From Agapanthus africanus (lineage: Eukaryota > Streptophyta > Magnoliopsida > Asparagales > Amaryllidaceae): a stretch of 64,000 nt of DNA. Both the position numbers and the translations under genes were made by a program. The first letter of the stretch is position 1; every line of letters begins with the position of its first letter. The stretch covers positions 134,621,988 to 134,685,987 of the forward strand of contig JASDDO010000001.1 of NCBI GenBank assembly GCA_030015575.1, in the 5' to 3' direction. The notes beneath the pieces were generated by a model. The model was given only the letters and a program-made list of their open reading frames with translations. It made no database searches and was not told the DNA's origin. Shown piece by piece: positions 23,288-33,590 of this stretch.

Positions 23288-24913
23288 ATTGACGCGCTGG
23301 AGGAATATAACCAGAAGGCACGGACTCCCATTACACTCCAAGAGTTCCTCAACCACATCTTTCAAGAGGATGATGAGGGAGAAAGTTCGTCAGATGAATC
23401 CGAGAAATATGTGGCGAGCTGTCATATGATTTCCCATTCGCTCACGAACGATGAGGAGACTCCTTGCACTGAAAAGCTGGGGGCAGATCCCAAACCAAAA
23501 ATTCTGGGGCCATCGGATGAAGTAATTGACGCATTTCTCAATGAAGCTCTCTTAAAAAGCAAAGCTGATCGGGAGCGTGAGGCGGTCATATTCGAAAGGG
23601 CCAAGCGCCAGCGCCTTGACGAAAGAATTGACATACTCCCGCTGGAGCAAAGTACACCCACTGCGGATAAAATCAAATTCAAGACGAGAAAAAGGTTTGC
23701 TAAAGCCATATCAATGGGTATGAAGCTACCATCCTCTGAGGGAAATGTTATTGGTGAAACGGAAATGCACCCCTCCTACTGCTTATATCATCGGAAGATT
23801 TCACACCCCACTGAAGAGTGCAAAGCTTTCGATAGATGGTGGAAAGGATATGTTGCTCACCGACAACATTTTAAGTGGGAGAAGCACAAAACTCGCCGGG
23901 AGCAGAACGGTACGACTGAGGGGCTTAACAAAACCACCGACAATTGTCTCATGGTTAACGCCGGGGGATCGCAAGTGCTCACATTTAGGAGCGATTCCGA
24001 CGAGGAGCTGGCTCTTAGTCCCCTCTTTAAAGAGTCCACTTCGGGAAAAGAAGAAGAGCCGAAGGTTTGCAAAAATATCCGACTGCGTAATCGGATGCTA
24101 CCCGAAAAGAATCTCGGACCCTCAAACAAAAAAGATCAAGGGAAAGAAAAGGTCTCGGAGGACATCGCCCTAGATGACCAAGTCATGGAAGAGCTAACTG
24201 CCAAAGACCCGCCGAAGAAAAATAAGGTGGATTACAACGTCTTAGTGCATCTGCGAAAACTACCCTCACAGCTTAGCATTCTTGACGCCCTTTTACTATC
24301 AAAGGAGGCGAGAGATTTGTTAATTAAAGCACTACAGGACCCGGAGCAGTTCCAAGCTTTCCTGGCCGAAGAAAAGATGAAGGATGAATTGGAGGAAGTG
24401 CACACGGCCGATTTCACTTTCGGTGACGAAGACCTTCTCCTTGGGACGTGCGAACACAATCGCCCCCTCTATATCTCAGGATACTGCCATGATATAAAGA
24501 TAGGCAAAATCCTGCTCGATAACGGATCGTCTGTTAATCTACTCAATGTGCGGGTGTTAAAAGAAATCTGCATGAGTGTCCAACACCTCGCTCGAGACAA
24601 GATCACCATCTCCGGGTTCGACTCCCAATCATCGAAGACTCTTGGATCTGTGATACTGACGCTACGCTTTGGGCTGCTCGTCACGGACATTAAATTCCAT
24701 GTCATAGATGCCAAGACATGCTACAACGCTCTGCTCGGCCGACCATGGTTACACGAGTACAATATCATCCCTTCTACACAGCATCAGTGTATGAAATATT
24801 TTAGGGATGGTCTCGAGTATACCGTAACGGGAGAACTGAACCCGTTCTCTGTGAACGAGGTCCGCAAATATGAAGATGCCAAATACTTCTTACTGGATTT
24901 TGAGGACACGTAG
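23288..24913 (+). pseudogene. pro: Tat protease region
   Basis: Continues in the gag frame. A second, shorter zinc-knuckle-like motif (SYCLYHRKISHPTEEC) lies near 23775-23830. The aspartic protease follows: ILLDNGSSVNLL with the catalytic Asp codon at 24518-24520, then ITISGFDSQ, and the downstream LLGRPWLHE flap/helix signature near 24737-24763. The catalytic residue is intact. The stretch ends at TAG 24911-24913; reading then continues briefly in the same frame before a frameshift near 25025. In the family this enzyme cleaves the gag-pol polyprotein inside the particle. Confidence 0.85.
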
Positions 24914-26205
24914 AGGTGTCACAAGCCGGAGAATAAAGCTAACGCCACCATCCCTGTCTTCGGCAGTGATACTGAGGGGGAAGAAGAGATAGTTTATTCG
25001 GGTCCGCCCCAATACAACAAGCCGGGATCTTTGGTAGTGACTCAGAAGACGAGGTCCATGTCGTATTCTCTGCTCGACCTTCAATACAAGCGTCAGCTGA
25101 CGAAGAGCAAAGTCTGCAAGTCGCCATGGTGCCGTTCAAACATCATAAAGAACTGGATGTGCTCGATACCTACAACATAGAGGAGCTGCGGACGTTCTAT
25201 GTCCCTCCCAGGCGAGAAGGCGAAAAGGCAATTCTATTTTACCGCTCTGAAGAAACCAAAATGGAGAAAGAAATCTGGCACGGCGCGGATCCTACGCTTG
25301 ACAGGCTTCAGCCCATCCGTCTGCCCAGATATTATACGGAAGGCTTGAAAAGGCTGTTGAAGTGCCAGGGGATATCCTTCAAACAGACCGCTCGAAAAGC
25401 CAAATTCTATGACAGGGTCTGGAACGTCCCCGGGACTCAGCACAAGTTTCCTAGTGGAAGGATGGAAACAATCAAACTTGGATACATTCGGTCCAAGAAA
25501 CGAGAGCTACTCCGCGATTGTTACATCGTGCATGACTTCAATGAAGAAGCAGATGCTCAATGGGAGGACGCTAATCCTGAAACAGTAAAAGTTCCTGATG
25601 CAAAAGTGCCCAGTCCGTCGTTCGAAGAACAAATGAACAGACTTATAAGGGAAGCTGGTCAAAAAGTCCGAGACGATCACAACCGCGAAATGGCAATCTA
25701 CGAGAAAGCCAAAACACAACGCCTCCTCCAACAGGCCGGGAAAGACGAAAAGACCGCTCCCTGTCAACCTGTTATAAAAAAGGCTCGACGTAGAGGCAGA
25801 AACAAGTCGAAAGGCCAAAAAGGCGCTCAACAGCAACAAAGCGGGACTAAGAAGCCACGCCAGCGGGAAATGAGCGGTTCCGATCTATCCCTCATGAAGA
25901 AAATGGGTCGAGCATACTCATTTCCTCGGGACAAGACGAAGAGAATACTTGATCTTGCTCTAAAACATCAAATGCTTACACTGCCGGAGTCCAAAATCCC
26001 TGAACAAGCAGGCGAAGTCCCTGACCCAAATTATTGCTCTTACCATCGAGTAATAGGGCACCCGCTCGAAGACTGCTTCACCTTTAAGAATTGGGTCGAA
26101 GATCAGTACCAGCTCGGCAAGTTCGCTCTGTCTGACAACTGGAGGGTAACGCCGCCACAAAAGCACGAACCCAAAGCCACGAAAACAGAACTAACTCCAC
26201 ATTAG
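24914..26205 (+). pseudogene. Spacer between protease and RT, with a second gag-like module
   Basis: After the frameshift near 25025, the frame with ATG at 25126 runs to TAG 26203-26205, and RT follows in the same frame. The C-terminal part (25911-26164) contains YSFPRDKTKRILDLAL, then DPNYCSYHRVIGHPLEDC and EDQYQLGKFALSD. It closely repeats the module at the end of gag (22717-22975). The middle is basic and Gln-rich. Tat elements are known for a long segment between protease and RT; in Ogre it carries an intron. I did not find convincing splice sites by eye. Confidence 0.7.
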
Positions 26206-27510
26206 GATTGGAAGCGGATTCGCACTTGTCACATGATAACAATATTAAAAGAAGAGCCCGAGAACATGGATAACCTTCCCTGGTGCTTCGAAAACAGCAA
26301 TGATGAGGTGATCTCAAGATTTCCACCAGCTCCGAAAGAACTGGAGGACGGAATACATACCACTGTAGATAACCTCAAGAAAATTGAGTTGGGGATGGCG
26401 GACGACCCGCGACCGACATTTGTCAGCGAGCTGCTATCTGAAGAAAGGGTGGCTGCGTTAAAAGACATCCTTGTACAGCATAGAGATTGCTTCGCATGGA
26501 ACTATTCTGAAATGCCGGGACTAGATCCAGAAATTGCTGTGCACAAATTGGCGATATCCCCGGACATCAAGCCAGTTAAACAGGCACCAAGGAGAATGGG
26601 GTTCGAGCTTGAGATGAGCATCAATGCCGAGGTTAAGAAGCTAATTGACTCTGGCTTTATCCAGGAGGTTCAATATCTTGAATGGATCGCCAACATTGTC
26701 CCGATGATGAAGAAAAATGGGACGGTGCGCATATGCATGGACTTTCGGAATCTCAATAAAGCCTTCCCGAAGGATGATTTCCCAGTGCCAGCCACCGAAC
26801 TGATGATAGACAATATGTCCACTCATGAGGTTTTCTCCTTCATGGACGGCTCATCAGGGTATAATCAGATAAAGATGCATCCCGAAGACCAGAAGCATAC
26901 CGCTTTCCGGACTCCTTTGGGAATATTTTGCTACAAGGTCATGCCCTTCGGTCTAAAGAACGCCGGTGCCACCTAACAGAGGGCCATGACGAAGATCTTC
27001 GATGACCTTATACACGAAATCGTCGAATGCTATATCGACGACCTCGTGGTTAAGAGCAAATCATACGAGGAACATCTTGAGCATCTAAAGATTGTATTTC
27101 GACGCCTTCGACGGTACAACTTGAAGATGAACCCTCTCAAGTGTGCATTCGGAGTTTCTTCGGGCAAATTCCTGGGATTCGTCGTTCGACACCGAGGTAT
27201 CGAGATAGATCCGTCGAAGATTAAGGCGATAATGGAAATGCCTCCGCCAAGAACTCTCAAACAACTACAGTCTCTCCAGGGAAAGCTTGCGTATATACGG
27301 CGATTTATAGCCAACCTTTCAGGCAAGTGTCGTCCTTATAGTCACCTGATGAAGAAGGGAACCCCGTTCGTCTGGGATCAAAAGTGCCAAAACGCACTGG
27401 ATGAAATCAAGCAATACTTGCAAAACCCGCCGGTGCTGGATGCCCCGGTTAAGGGAAAACCGCTAATCCTTTATACAATGGCCCTCGAAGGTTCCTTAGG
27501 CGCATTATGG
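26206..27510 (+). pseudogene. pol: Tat reverse transcriptase
   Basis: RT fingers and palm in order: MVPMMKKNG-type entry (here IVPMMKKNGTVRICMDFRNLNKAFPKD), FMDGSSGYNQIKM, TAFRTPLGIFCYKVMPFGLKNAGAT, then an in-frame TAA at 26974-26976, then the catalytic YIDD at 27031-27042, LKMNPLKCAFGVSSGKFLGF, and connection helix sequence. All residues expected for catalysis are present apart from the stop. A one-base frameshift near 27505-27515 separates RT from RNase H. In the family it copies element RNA into DNA in cytoplasmic particles. Confidence 0.9.
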
Positions 27511-27908
27511 GCCAAGAGAACGACCAAGGGAAAGAAAGAGCACTCTACTATTTAAGTCGAGTCCTACTGGGGGCAGAAAGCAACTACTCCCCTATTGAAA
27601 AACACTGTCTGGCATTGATCTTCGCGATAACAAAACTCAGACACTATCCATTGGCACATGAAGTCCGTCTCATCTCGAAGGTGGAACCTCTTAAATATTT
27701 AATGTCAAAGGCCATATTGACGGGACGACTCGCTAAATGGGCCCTGCTCTTGATGGAATTCTCGATAACCTATCAACCTCTCAAAGCAGTGAAAGGCCAG
27801 GCTATTGCCGACTTCCTCGCTGAATATCCGATACCTGCTGATTCTCCTCTGAATTGCGATCTGCCAGACGAACATGCGTTTGACGTGATTGACGGAGGTG
27901 ATACCTGA
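27507..27908 (+). pseudogene. pol: Tat first RNase H domain
   Basis: Begins after the frameshift with ALYYLSRVLLGAESNYSPIEKHCLALIFA, followed by LRHYPLAHEVRLISKVEPLKYLMSKAILTGRLAKWALLL, the typical Ty3/gypsy RNase H tether core. It ends at an in-frame TGA (27906-27908) followed at once by a Trp codon. The domain is probably degenerate because a second RNase H follows, as in the rest of the Tat lineage. Confidence 0.85.
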
Positions 27909-28480
27909 TGGGAGCTTTATTTCGATGGAGCATCTTCCATGAAGAAGCGCAGACAAAACACGCCCATAGTCAAATCGGGGGTAGGCCTTATCTTCGTGAC
28001 TCCACAAGGAGGCATAATGCGCTTCGCTTTCTCCTTGACAGAGCCGAGGACGAACAATGAAGCTGAATATGAAGCTTTGATAGCAGGCTTCGAGATCGCC
28101 ATCGACATGGGAATTGAAAACCTCCTCATATATGGAGACTCCCAACTGGTCGTCAGTCAAGTAAACGGCGATTACCAAACATGCAAACCAGAGTTGGTGA
28201 AGTACGGCGAAAAAGTGCAACAACTGTTGACCCAAATCCCTTCCTACACTTTGGAAAACATACCGCGTGCGGAAAACAGCAAAGCGGACGCATTAGCCAA
28301 GCTCGCTAAAGAACTGGCTGACGAGAATCTCGATGACGCCAGAATTGTGGTACAAAGCCGTCGGGTGCTTGCCCCAGCAGAAATATCTATGGAATCATCC
28401 GAAGAAAAGGGAGCGACTGAACAGACAACCTTGCAAATAAAAGAACAAGAAAAGGCTGAGGATTGGAGGGAAGTCTTCAT
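27909..28480 (+). pseudogene. pol: Tat archaeal-type second RNase H (aRH)
   Basis: Same frame as the first RNase H. It contains ELYFDGASS (Asp codon 27924-27926), RTNNEAEYEALIAGFEIAIDMGI, LLIYGDSQLVVSQV and RAENSKADALAKLA, the acidic residues of an RNase HI fold of the archaeal/plant type. An extra RNase H between the first RNase H and integrase is a known hallmark of the Tat lineage and the main reason for the assignment. It would remove the RNA strand during reverse transcription. This segment has no internal stop. Confidence 0.9.
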
Positions 28481-29714
28481 AGACTACTTTAAGTCCCATC
28501 GAATGCCTGAAGATGCATCCTCAAGACATCAGCTTATGAAACGAGCTCTGTCTTTCTCCTTCGTCAATGATACTCTGTACAAGAGGTCATTCGATTCTAT
28601 GTGGTTAAGATGTCTGGGACCTGACGAAGCGGAAAGAGTCGTTCAGGAAGTCCATGACGGAATCTGTGGTTCTCACCAAGCAGGCCCAAAGATGAAGTTG
28701 AAGATCAAACGGATGGGCTACTACTGGCCCACGATGATTCAGGACTGCCTCGAATATGCGAAGCAATGCCACTCATGCCAAATTCATTGGGACTTCATCC
28801 ATCAGCATCCAAATCCACTACATCCAACGGTGGCTAGCTGGTCGTTCGAAATGTGGGGAACTGACATAGTCGGCCCTATCGAACCAGCATCGTCCAAGAG
28901 ACATCGTTTCATCCTAGCGACGACTGACTACTTCTTCAAATGGGCAGAAGCGGTACCGTTGATGGAAGTGAAGACGGAGAATATCCTCCATTTCTTCAAA
29001 ATGCACGTCATATATCGGTTTGGAACTCCGCGACGGATTATCTCCGATAACGGGTCAGCCTACAGAAGCCACAAGATCAGTCGCTTCGCACAGCAGCATA
29101 ATATAGACTGGAGATTTTCCTCGGTTTATAATCCGTGAGCTAATGGTCTAGCCGAGGCCTTCAACATGACCCTGACAAAGATCATGAAAAAGACAGTGTC
29201 CCGAAATAAGAAGGACTGGCATGAAAGACTGCAAGAGGCTCTTTGGGCATATCGAACTACGTTCAAGACAGCCACGAACACAACGCCCTATGCGTTGGTA
29301 TTCGGTACAGAAGCAGTACTCCCCCTCGAGATAGAGTTACCCTCTCTACGAGTGGCAGTCCACTACGAGCTGACGAACGAAGAAAATGCTCACCTTCGGC
29401 TTGAGGAGCTTGATGCCCTTGAAGAAACACGGCTCATAGCGCAACAAAATCTGGAAGCTAATAAAGCAAAGATGACGCGCTCATATGAAAGATTGACCCG
29501 GCCGAGGACATTCCGCCAAGGCGAACTCGTGCTAGTGGTCAAAAGGCCTATGATCCCCAATCGCGCCAAGCGAGGAAAATTCGAGCCAAACTATGAAGGC
29601 CCGTACATAATAGACAAGGTCTACTAGGGTGGAGCCTATCTACTCATGGATATGCACGGTGAAAGGGCTTTCAGGCCAATAAACGGTCGCTTCCTGAAGA
29701 AATATTACGCTTGA
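28481..29714 (+). pseudogene. pol: Tat integrase
   Basis: The zinc-binding HHCC part is seen as HDGICGSHQ with QCHSCQ. The catalytic DDE core has Asp at 28863 (WGTDIVGP), Asp at 29046 (SDNGSAY) and Glu at 29154 (GLAEAFN), with 35 residues between the last two. TGA 29136-29138 lies inside the core just before the Glu. The C-terminal part continues through LFWAYRTT-type sequence (LWAYRTTFKTATNTTPYALVFG) and GPYIIDKVY, where TAG 29625-29627 interrupts; the same frame goes on to TGA 29712-29714. No chromodomain is visible, as expected for Tat. Confidence 0.9.
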
Positions 29715-30240
29715 TGAGCCACAGCCTAGGTCAATGATAGATGACGACGACTATGTCTGCTCGCTATCTTGCTAAGCTCAAGCTCTATAAGTAGTAGCCG
29801 GCCTTCTCCAAACGGACCGAAACGTCCTTAAACTAATGACGGACCGAAACGTCCTTAAACTATTGACGGACCGAAACGTCCTTAAACTACTACCGCAGCA
29901 TCTTCAGGCTGACGAGATGAATAAAAGAAAAAAATATAATATAAAATAAAAATATATATATATATAAAAAACGGTTGTCCATAAGCAAAATGGGCACGGA
30001 TGAAAACCCGAAAGGGCTCCGTGAGTAAAAACAGCAGGGCTACCGGCGAGTGTTCGTGAAAACCTGAAAGGGCGCGACCTCGTAAAAAAAAGAAGAAGAA
30101 GAAAATAAAAAGAATAAAAAAAACGGTATGTCCATAAGCAAAAAGGGCACGGATGAAAACCCGAAAGGGCTCCGTAAGTAAAAACAGCAGGACTACCGGC
30201 GAGTGTTTGTGAAAACCCGAAATGGCGCAACCTCGTTAAA
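29715..30240. repeat. Tat 3' region: GGAC dyads and a duplicated ~120-bp block
   Basis: At 29811-29890 a GGAC-CGAAAC-GTCC dyad unit occurs three times, echoing the LTR block. Two near-identical ~120-bp copies (about 29970-30090 and 30122-30238) share GTCCATAAGCAAAA, GGGCACGGATGAAAACCCG and ACCGGCGAGTGTT. The minus-strand frame at 29904-30230 is open only because of this duplication. Confidence 0.8.
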
Positions 30241-30790
30241 GGACACTTACAGGGTCCTCTTGACCTTGTAAGGAGAAACCACCCGCGATAGATCCTTACG
30301 ACTCACAAGGGAGCAATACACTTAGGGATCCCTACGATTCCTAAGGAGAAAATACACTTGCGAGATCCTCACGACTCGTAAGGAGAACTCTCTTATGGGA
30401 CCCTCACGGCTCATAAGATTTGAAAGTCTTAAGTTACAGAGACCTAAACCTGTATTAAGCAACCCCTACAACATCCGATATTGCCCTACAAGCGGCTCAG
30501 TACTGACCCTTGTATACAATCCACGGGCGCGAATAAACATTTTCCTAACCAAGTCCAATCCGTGACTGGGGATATATACGCATGGTGAACAACCCTTGTA
30601 AATCCTCTCGATTTACAAGGAGAAAACCCTCCTGTAGGATCCTTACGACTTACAGAGGAACAAACACTTAGGAATCCTCACGATTCCTGAAGAGAAAATA
30701 CACCTACAAGATCCTCACGACTCGTAGGGAGAAATACCTTTGTGAGACCCTTACGGCTCATGAAGTCAAAAGCCTTAGTCGACAGGACCT
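30240..30790. repeat. Hairpin array with CTCAC-type loops
   Basis: About ten units in which arms of 8-11 bp flank a short CTCAC, CTTAC or CTCTC loop. The best are at 30246-30272 (CTTACAGGGTC / GACCTTGTAAG) and 30594-30620 (CCTTGTAAATC / GATTTACAAGG, perfect). Stems differ from unit to unit while staying complementary. The array resumes at 32640-32830. No gene. Confidence 0.8.
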
Positions 30791-31440
30791 TAACCCTGTT
30801 CGCTAAGCCACCTTTGTTCGACATCGACAGAGGCAGATGATGATTCGCTCCTGGCAATATCCCAGTTGTAGCGGTACTGATGTCGAAATCGGTGTCTAAT
30901 TTCAGGTTTACGGCAAAAAGCCAGTAGGCCGCACATGCATACGTAATAGCCGAACTGATGGGGCAACTTGCAATAAAAAGCAGCAATTAAAAACGTATGC
31001 ACACAAAATAGCTGAAATGATTGGGCAACTCGCAATAAAAAGCAGCGAGTAAAAATGAAGTAAATAGCCGAAATGATTGGGCACCGTGGAAAATAGCCGA
31101 AATGATTAGACGATCGCGACCTTCGCGATATAAAAGCTGAAATGATAGAGCATCGCGGAAATAAAGCAATAAAAAAATGATGATGAAACTTTTGCCCTAC
31201 AGTTAAGATCGCATCGATCCCTGTATACAATCCAAGGGCGCAAACAAAGAGGGAAACACACCCTCCCAGCATGCTCCGCCGGAAAGCAAAGCCAAATCTC
31301 GACGGTTCGCCAACAGCCTAGAGGCAATCGCGGCATTCGTCTCAGTACAGCAGACGCAGTGCCAACAAACGAAGCGAAGATCAAATTCCTAGCTTCACGG
31401 TTTTTACGGTAACTTATATAAAACCTGAAAGACCACCACA
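30790..31440. other. Tat 3' region, short AGCCGAAATGAT repeats
   Basis: Non-coding. Between 30940 and 31160, units containing AGCCGAAATGATTGGGCA and CGCAATAAAAAGCAGC recur with variation. The box GTATACAATCCA-GGGC found in the LTR recurs near 31223. The minus-strand frames here have no recognisable domain. Confidence 0.6.
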
Positions 31441-32510
31441 GATTAGTTCAACCCCGAAGAAACCAGTGTCTTCGGCCAAATCCTTCGACTCAGGGAAACC
31501 AGTGTCCTTGACGAGAACATCCTGATTCGCATCGGCCCGCAGAGAAACTAGCGTCTTTGCAGGAACACCTCGATTCGTTTCAACCTCAGGGAAACCAGTT
31601 TCCCTGGCAAATATCTCAATTCAGGGAAACCAGCGTCCTTGATGAGAACGTCCTGATTCGCGTCGGCCCGCAGAGAAACCAGTGTCTCCGCAGGAACACC
31701 CCGATTCGTTTCAACCCCGAAGAAACCAGTGTCTTCGGCTAAATCCTTCGACTTAGGGAAACCAGTGTCCTTGATCCTGATTCGCGTCGACCCGCAGAGA
31801 AACTAGCGTCTCCGCAGGAAGTCCTCAATTCGTTTCAACTCCAGGGAAACAAGTGTCCTTGGCAAACTCCTCAACTCAGGGAAACTAGCGTCCTTGACAA
31901 GAGCCTCTTGATTCGCGTCGGCTCGCAGAGAAACCAGTGTCTCCGCGGGAAATTCCCGATCGTCTCAACTCCAAAGAAACCAGTGTCTTCGGCAAAATCT
32001 TTCGACTCAGGGAAACAAGTGTCCTCGACGAAGAAAATCCTGATTCGCGTCGACTCGCAGAGAAACCAGTGTCTCCGCGGGAAATCTTCGATTCGTTTCA
32101 ACTCCAGGGAAACAAGTGTCCTTGGCAAACTCCTCAATTCAGGGAAACTAGCGTCCTTAATGAGAGCCTCCTGATTCGCGTCGGCTCGCAGAGAAACCAG
32201 TGTCTCCCCGGGAAATTCCCGATTCGTCTCAACTCCGAAGAAACCAGTGTCTTCGGCAAAATCCTTCGACTCAGGGAAACAAGTGTCCTCGACGAAGAAA
32301 ATCCTGATTCGCGTCGACTCGCAGAGAAACCAGTGTCTCCGCGGGAAATCCTCGATTCGTTTCAACTCCAGGGAAACAAGTGTCCTTGGCAAACTCCTCA
32401 ATTCAGGGAAACTAGCGTCCTTGATGAGAGCCTCCTGATTCGCGTCGGCTCGCAGAGAAACCAGTGTCTCCGCGGGAAATTCCCGATTCGTCTCAACTTG
32501 CAAGATAAAG
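31440..32510. repeat. Higher-order tandem repeat, 264-bp unit of six ~44-bp subunits
   Basis: Subunits centre on AACCAGTG (variants AACAAGTG, AACTAGCG) flanked by complementary arms. The group CCGAAGA / TCTTCGG, GCAGAGA / TCTCCGC, TCAGGGA / TCCTTGA and so on repeats every 264 bp, for example 31980 versus 32244. Because 264 is a multiple of 3, long frames stay open on both strands (31871-32503 minus, 31937-32671 plus). I read these as by-products of the repeat rather than genes. Confidence 0.85.
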
Positions 32511-33124
32511 CCTTAGGCAACAGGGATCAAAAAAAAACTTGTTTCCTAAGCACTGGGACCCTGCAAGTCGGTCTAAAGCAGTCTCTTGCATACTATCCAC
32601 GGGTCTCACTCTCCAAAGTCGAATCTCGACAAGGAGGAAAACAACCGCTGATGGGTCCTCTCGACTCGTAAGAGGGAAAATTCTCTTATAAGATCCTTAT
32701 GACTTATAAGAGAAGATGCACTTAAGAATCCTCATGATTCCTAAGAAGAAAATCCACCTACGAGATCCTCTCAATATGTAGGGAGAAAAGTTTCTGTGAG
32801 ACCCTCACGGCTCATAGAGTTGAAAAGTCTTAGGCAGCAGATCTGAACCTGCGACCTAAGCCATCGATATCTCTTAAAAAAATCTAGATGCTTACCCTAT
32901 TATCTGTCAATTGTGTTTATCGAGACAACATGCTGAGAATAAAAGAAAGAAGAAAGCGACAGAAAGAACATCCGATTTACATTTGACCAAGCATTCGAGA
33001 CACACTCATTCATGCATAGGCAAAAGACTCAGAGCGAGAAATAAGACAAGCCGGGATAAAAAAAATTCATTTTTATATTGCCAAAAATCCTTACAATCAT
33101 AAAAGCAGTAAACGAGAAACATTA
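32511..33124. other. Tat 3' region, second hairpin array and unique tail
   Basis: From 32640 to 32830 the CTCAC-type hairpins return. The best has arms CTCTTATAAGATC and GACTTATAAGAG around CTTAT at 32683-32712, with one unpaired base. From 32840 to 33124 I see nothing identifiable. Confidence 0.6.
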
Positions 33125-33590
33125 TTACAATGGAATAACCTCAGATCCAGGGCACGGATTGAGGAATTCAAAAGTAAGGCCACCCAGAGTTCTCCTGGCC
33201 TTTCTGATTATTCTCGTACGCAGCCTCTCGCGCTCCTGTGTGTCAAGATCTTCGGCAAGGCCCCCCAGTCTTCGATAAGCAGCGATTATCGTCGTCTGCT
33301 GGAAAATCTGATGCAGGATGTCGATAAGGTTATCCCGGCGCATTGAACGGTAAGGCTTCGTGGAACCCCGGGAGTGCTCTCCAGATTGCTCCCAGCACGA
33401 CTTTCAAAAGAGCAGAACGGCGAGGGAGCAGCCAACCGGTGCATGCGTTAAGACGACCCATGACCTCTGCACATTGGGCGTCTGTAAACTCTTGGTTTTG
33501 TTGACGGCCCTGTGCATGGATATCCTCGTAGGTAATGAATTCGTGCAGACTATATAGACGCACCGCCATAATACCAGAAGGAGACATCAT
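33125..33590 (-). pseudogene. Antisense extra frame between pol and 3' LTR
   Basis: On the minus strand an ATG at 33590 opens a frame (MMSPSGIMAVRLYSLHEF...) that runs to 33330. It overlaps a second frame, from 33343 to 33125, that holds RRLGGLAEDLDTQERERLR, ARRTLGG and ends PCPGSEVIPL. The two overlap by 14 bp, so one frameshift divides what was probably a single protein of about 150 residues. The composition is protein-like (charged helix, no repeats), unlike the surrounding DNA. Extra frames in either orientation at this position are known in Tat elements (Grande of maize has an antisense one). I cannot name a function. Confidence 0.6.

Noticed and set aside
24914..26232. Intron between protease and RT as in Ogre
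   Set aside because: Stops and a frameshift are present, but the region codes for a recognisable module and I saw no convincing splice-site pair by eye.
30790..31384. Three overlapping minus-strand frames of 60-160 codons in the Tat 3' region
   Set aside because: No domain or protein-like composition; overlapping frames over short repeats, unlike the frame at 33125-33590.
31871..32671. Long open frames on both strands (210 and 244 residues)
   Set aside because: They lie on the 264-bp repeat, whose length is a multiple of 3, so several frames stay open together. No domain is present and codons follow the repeat.
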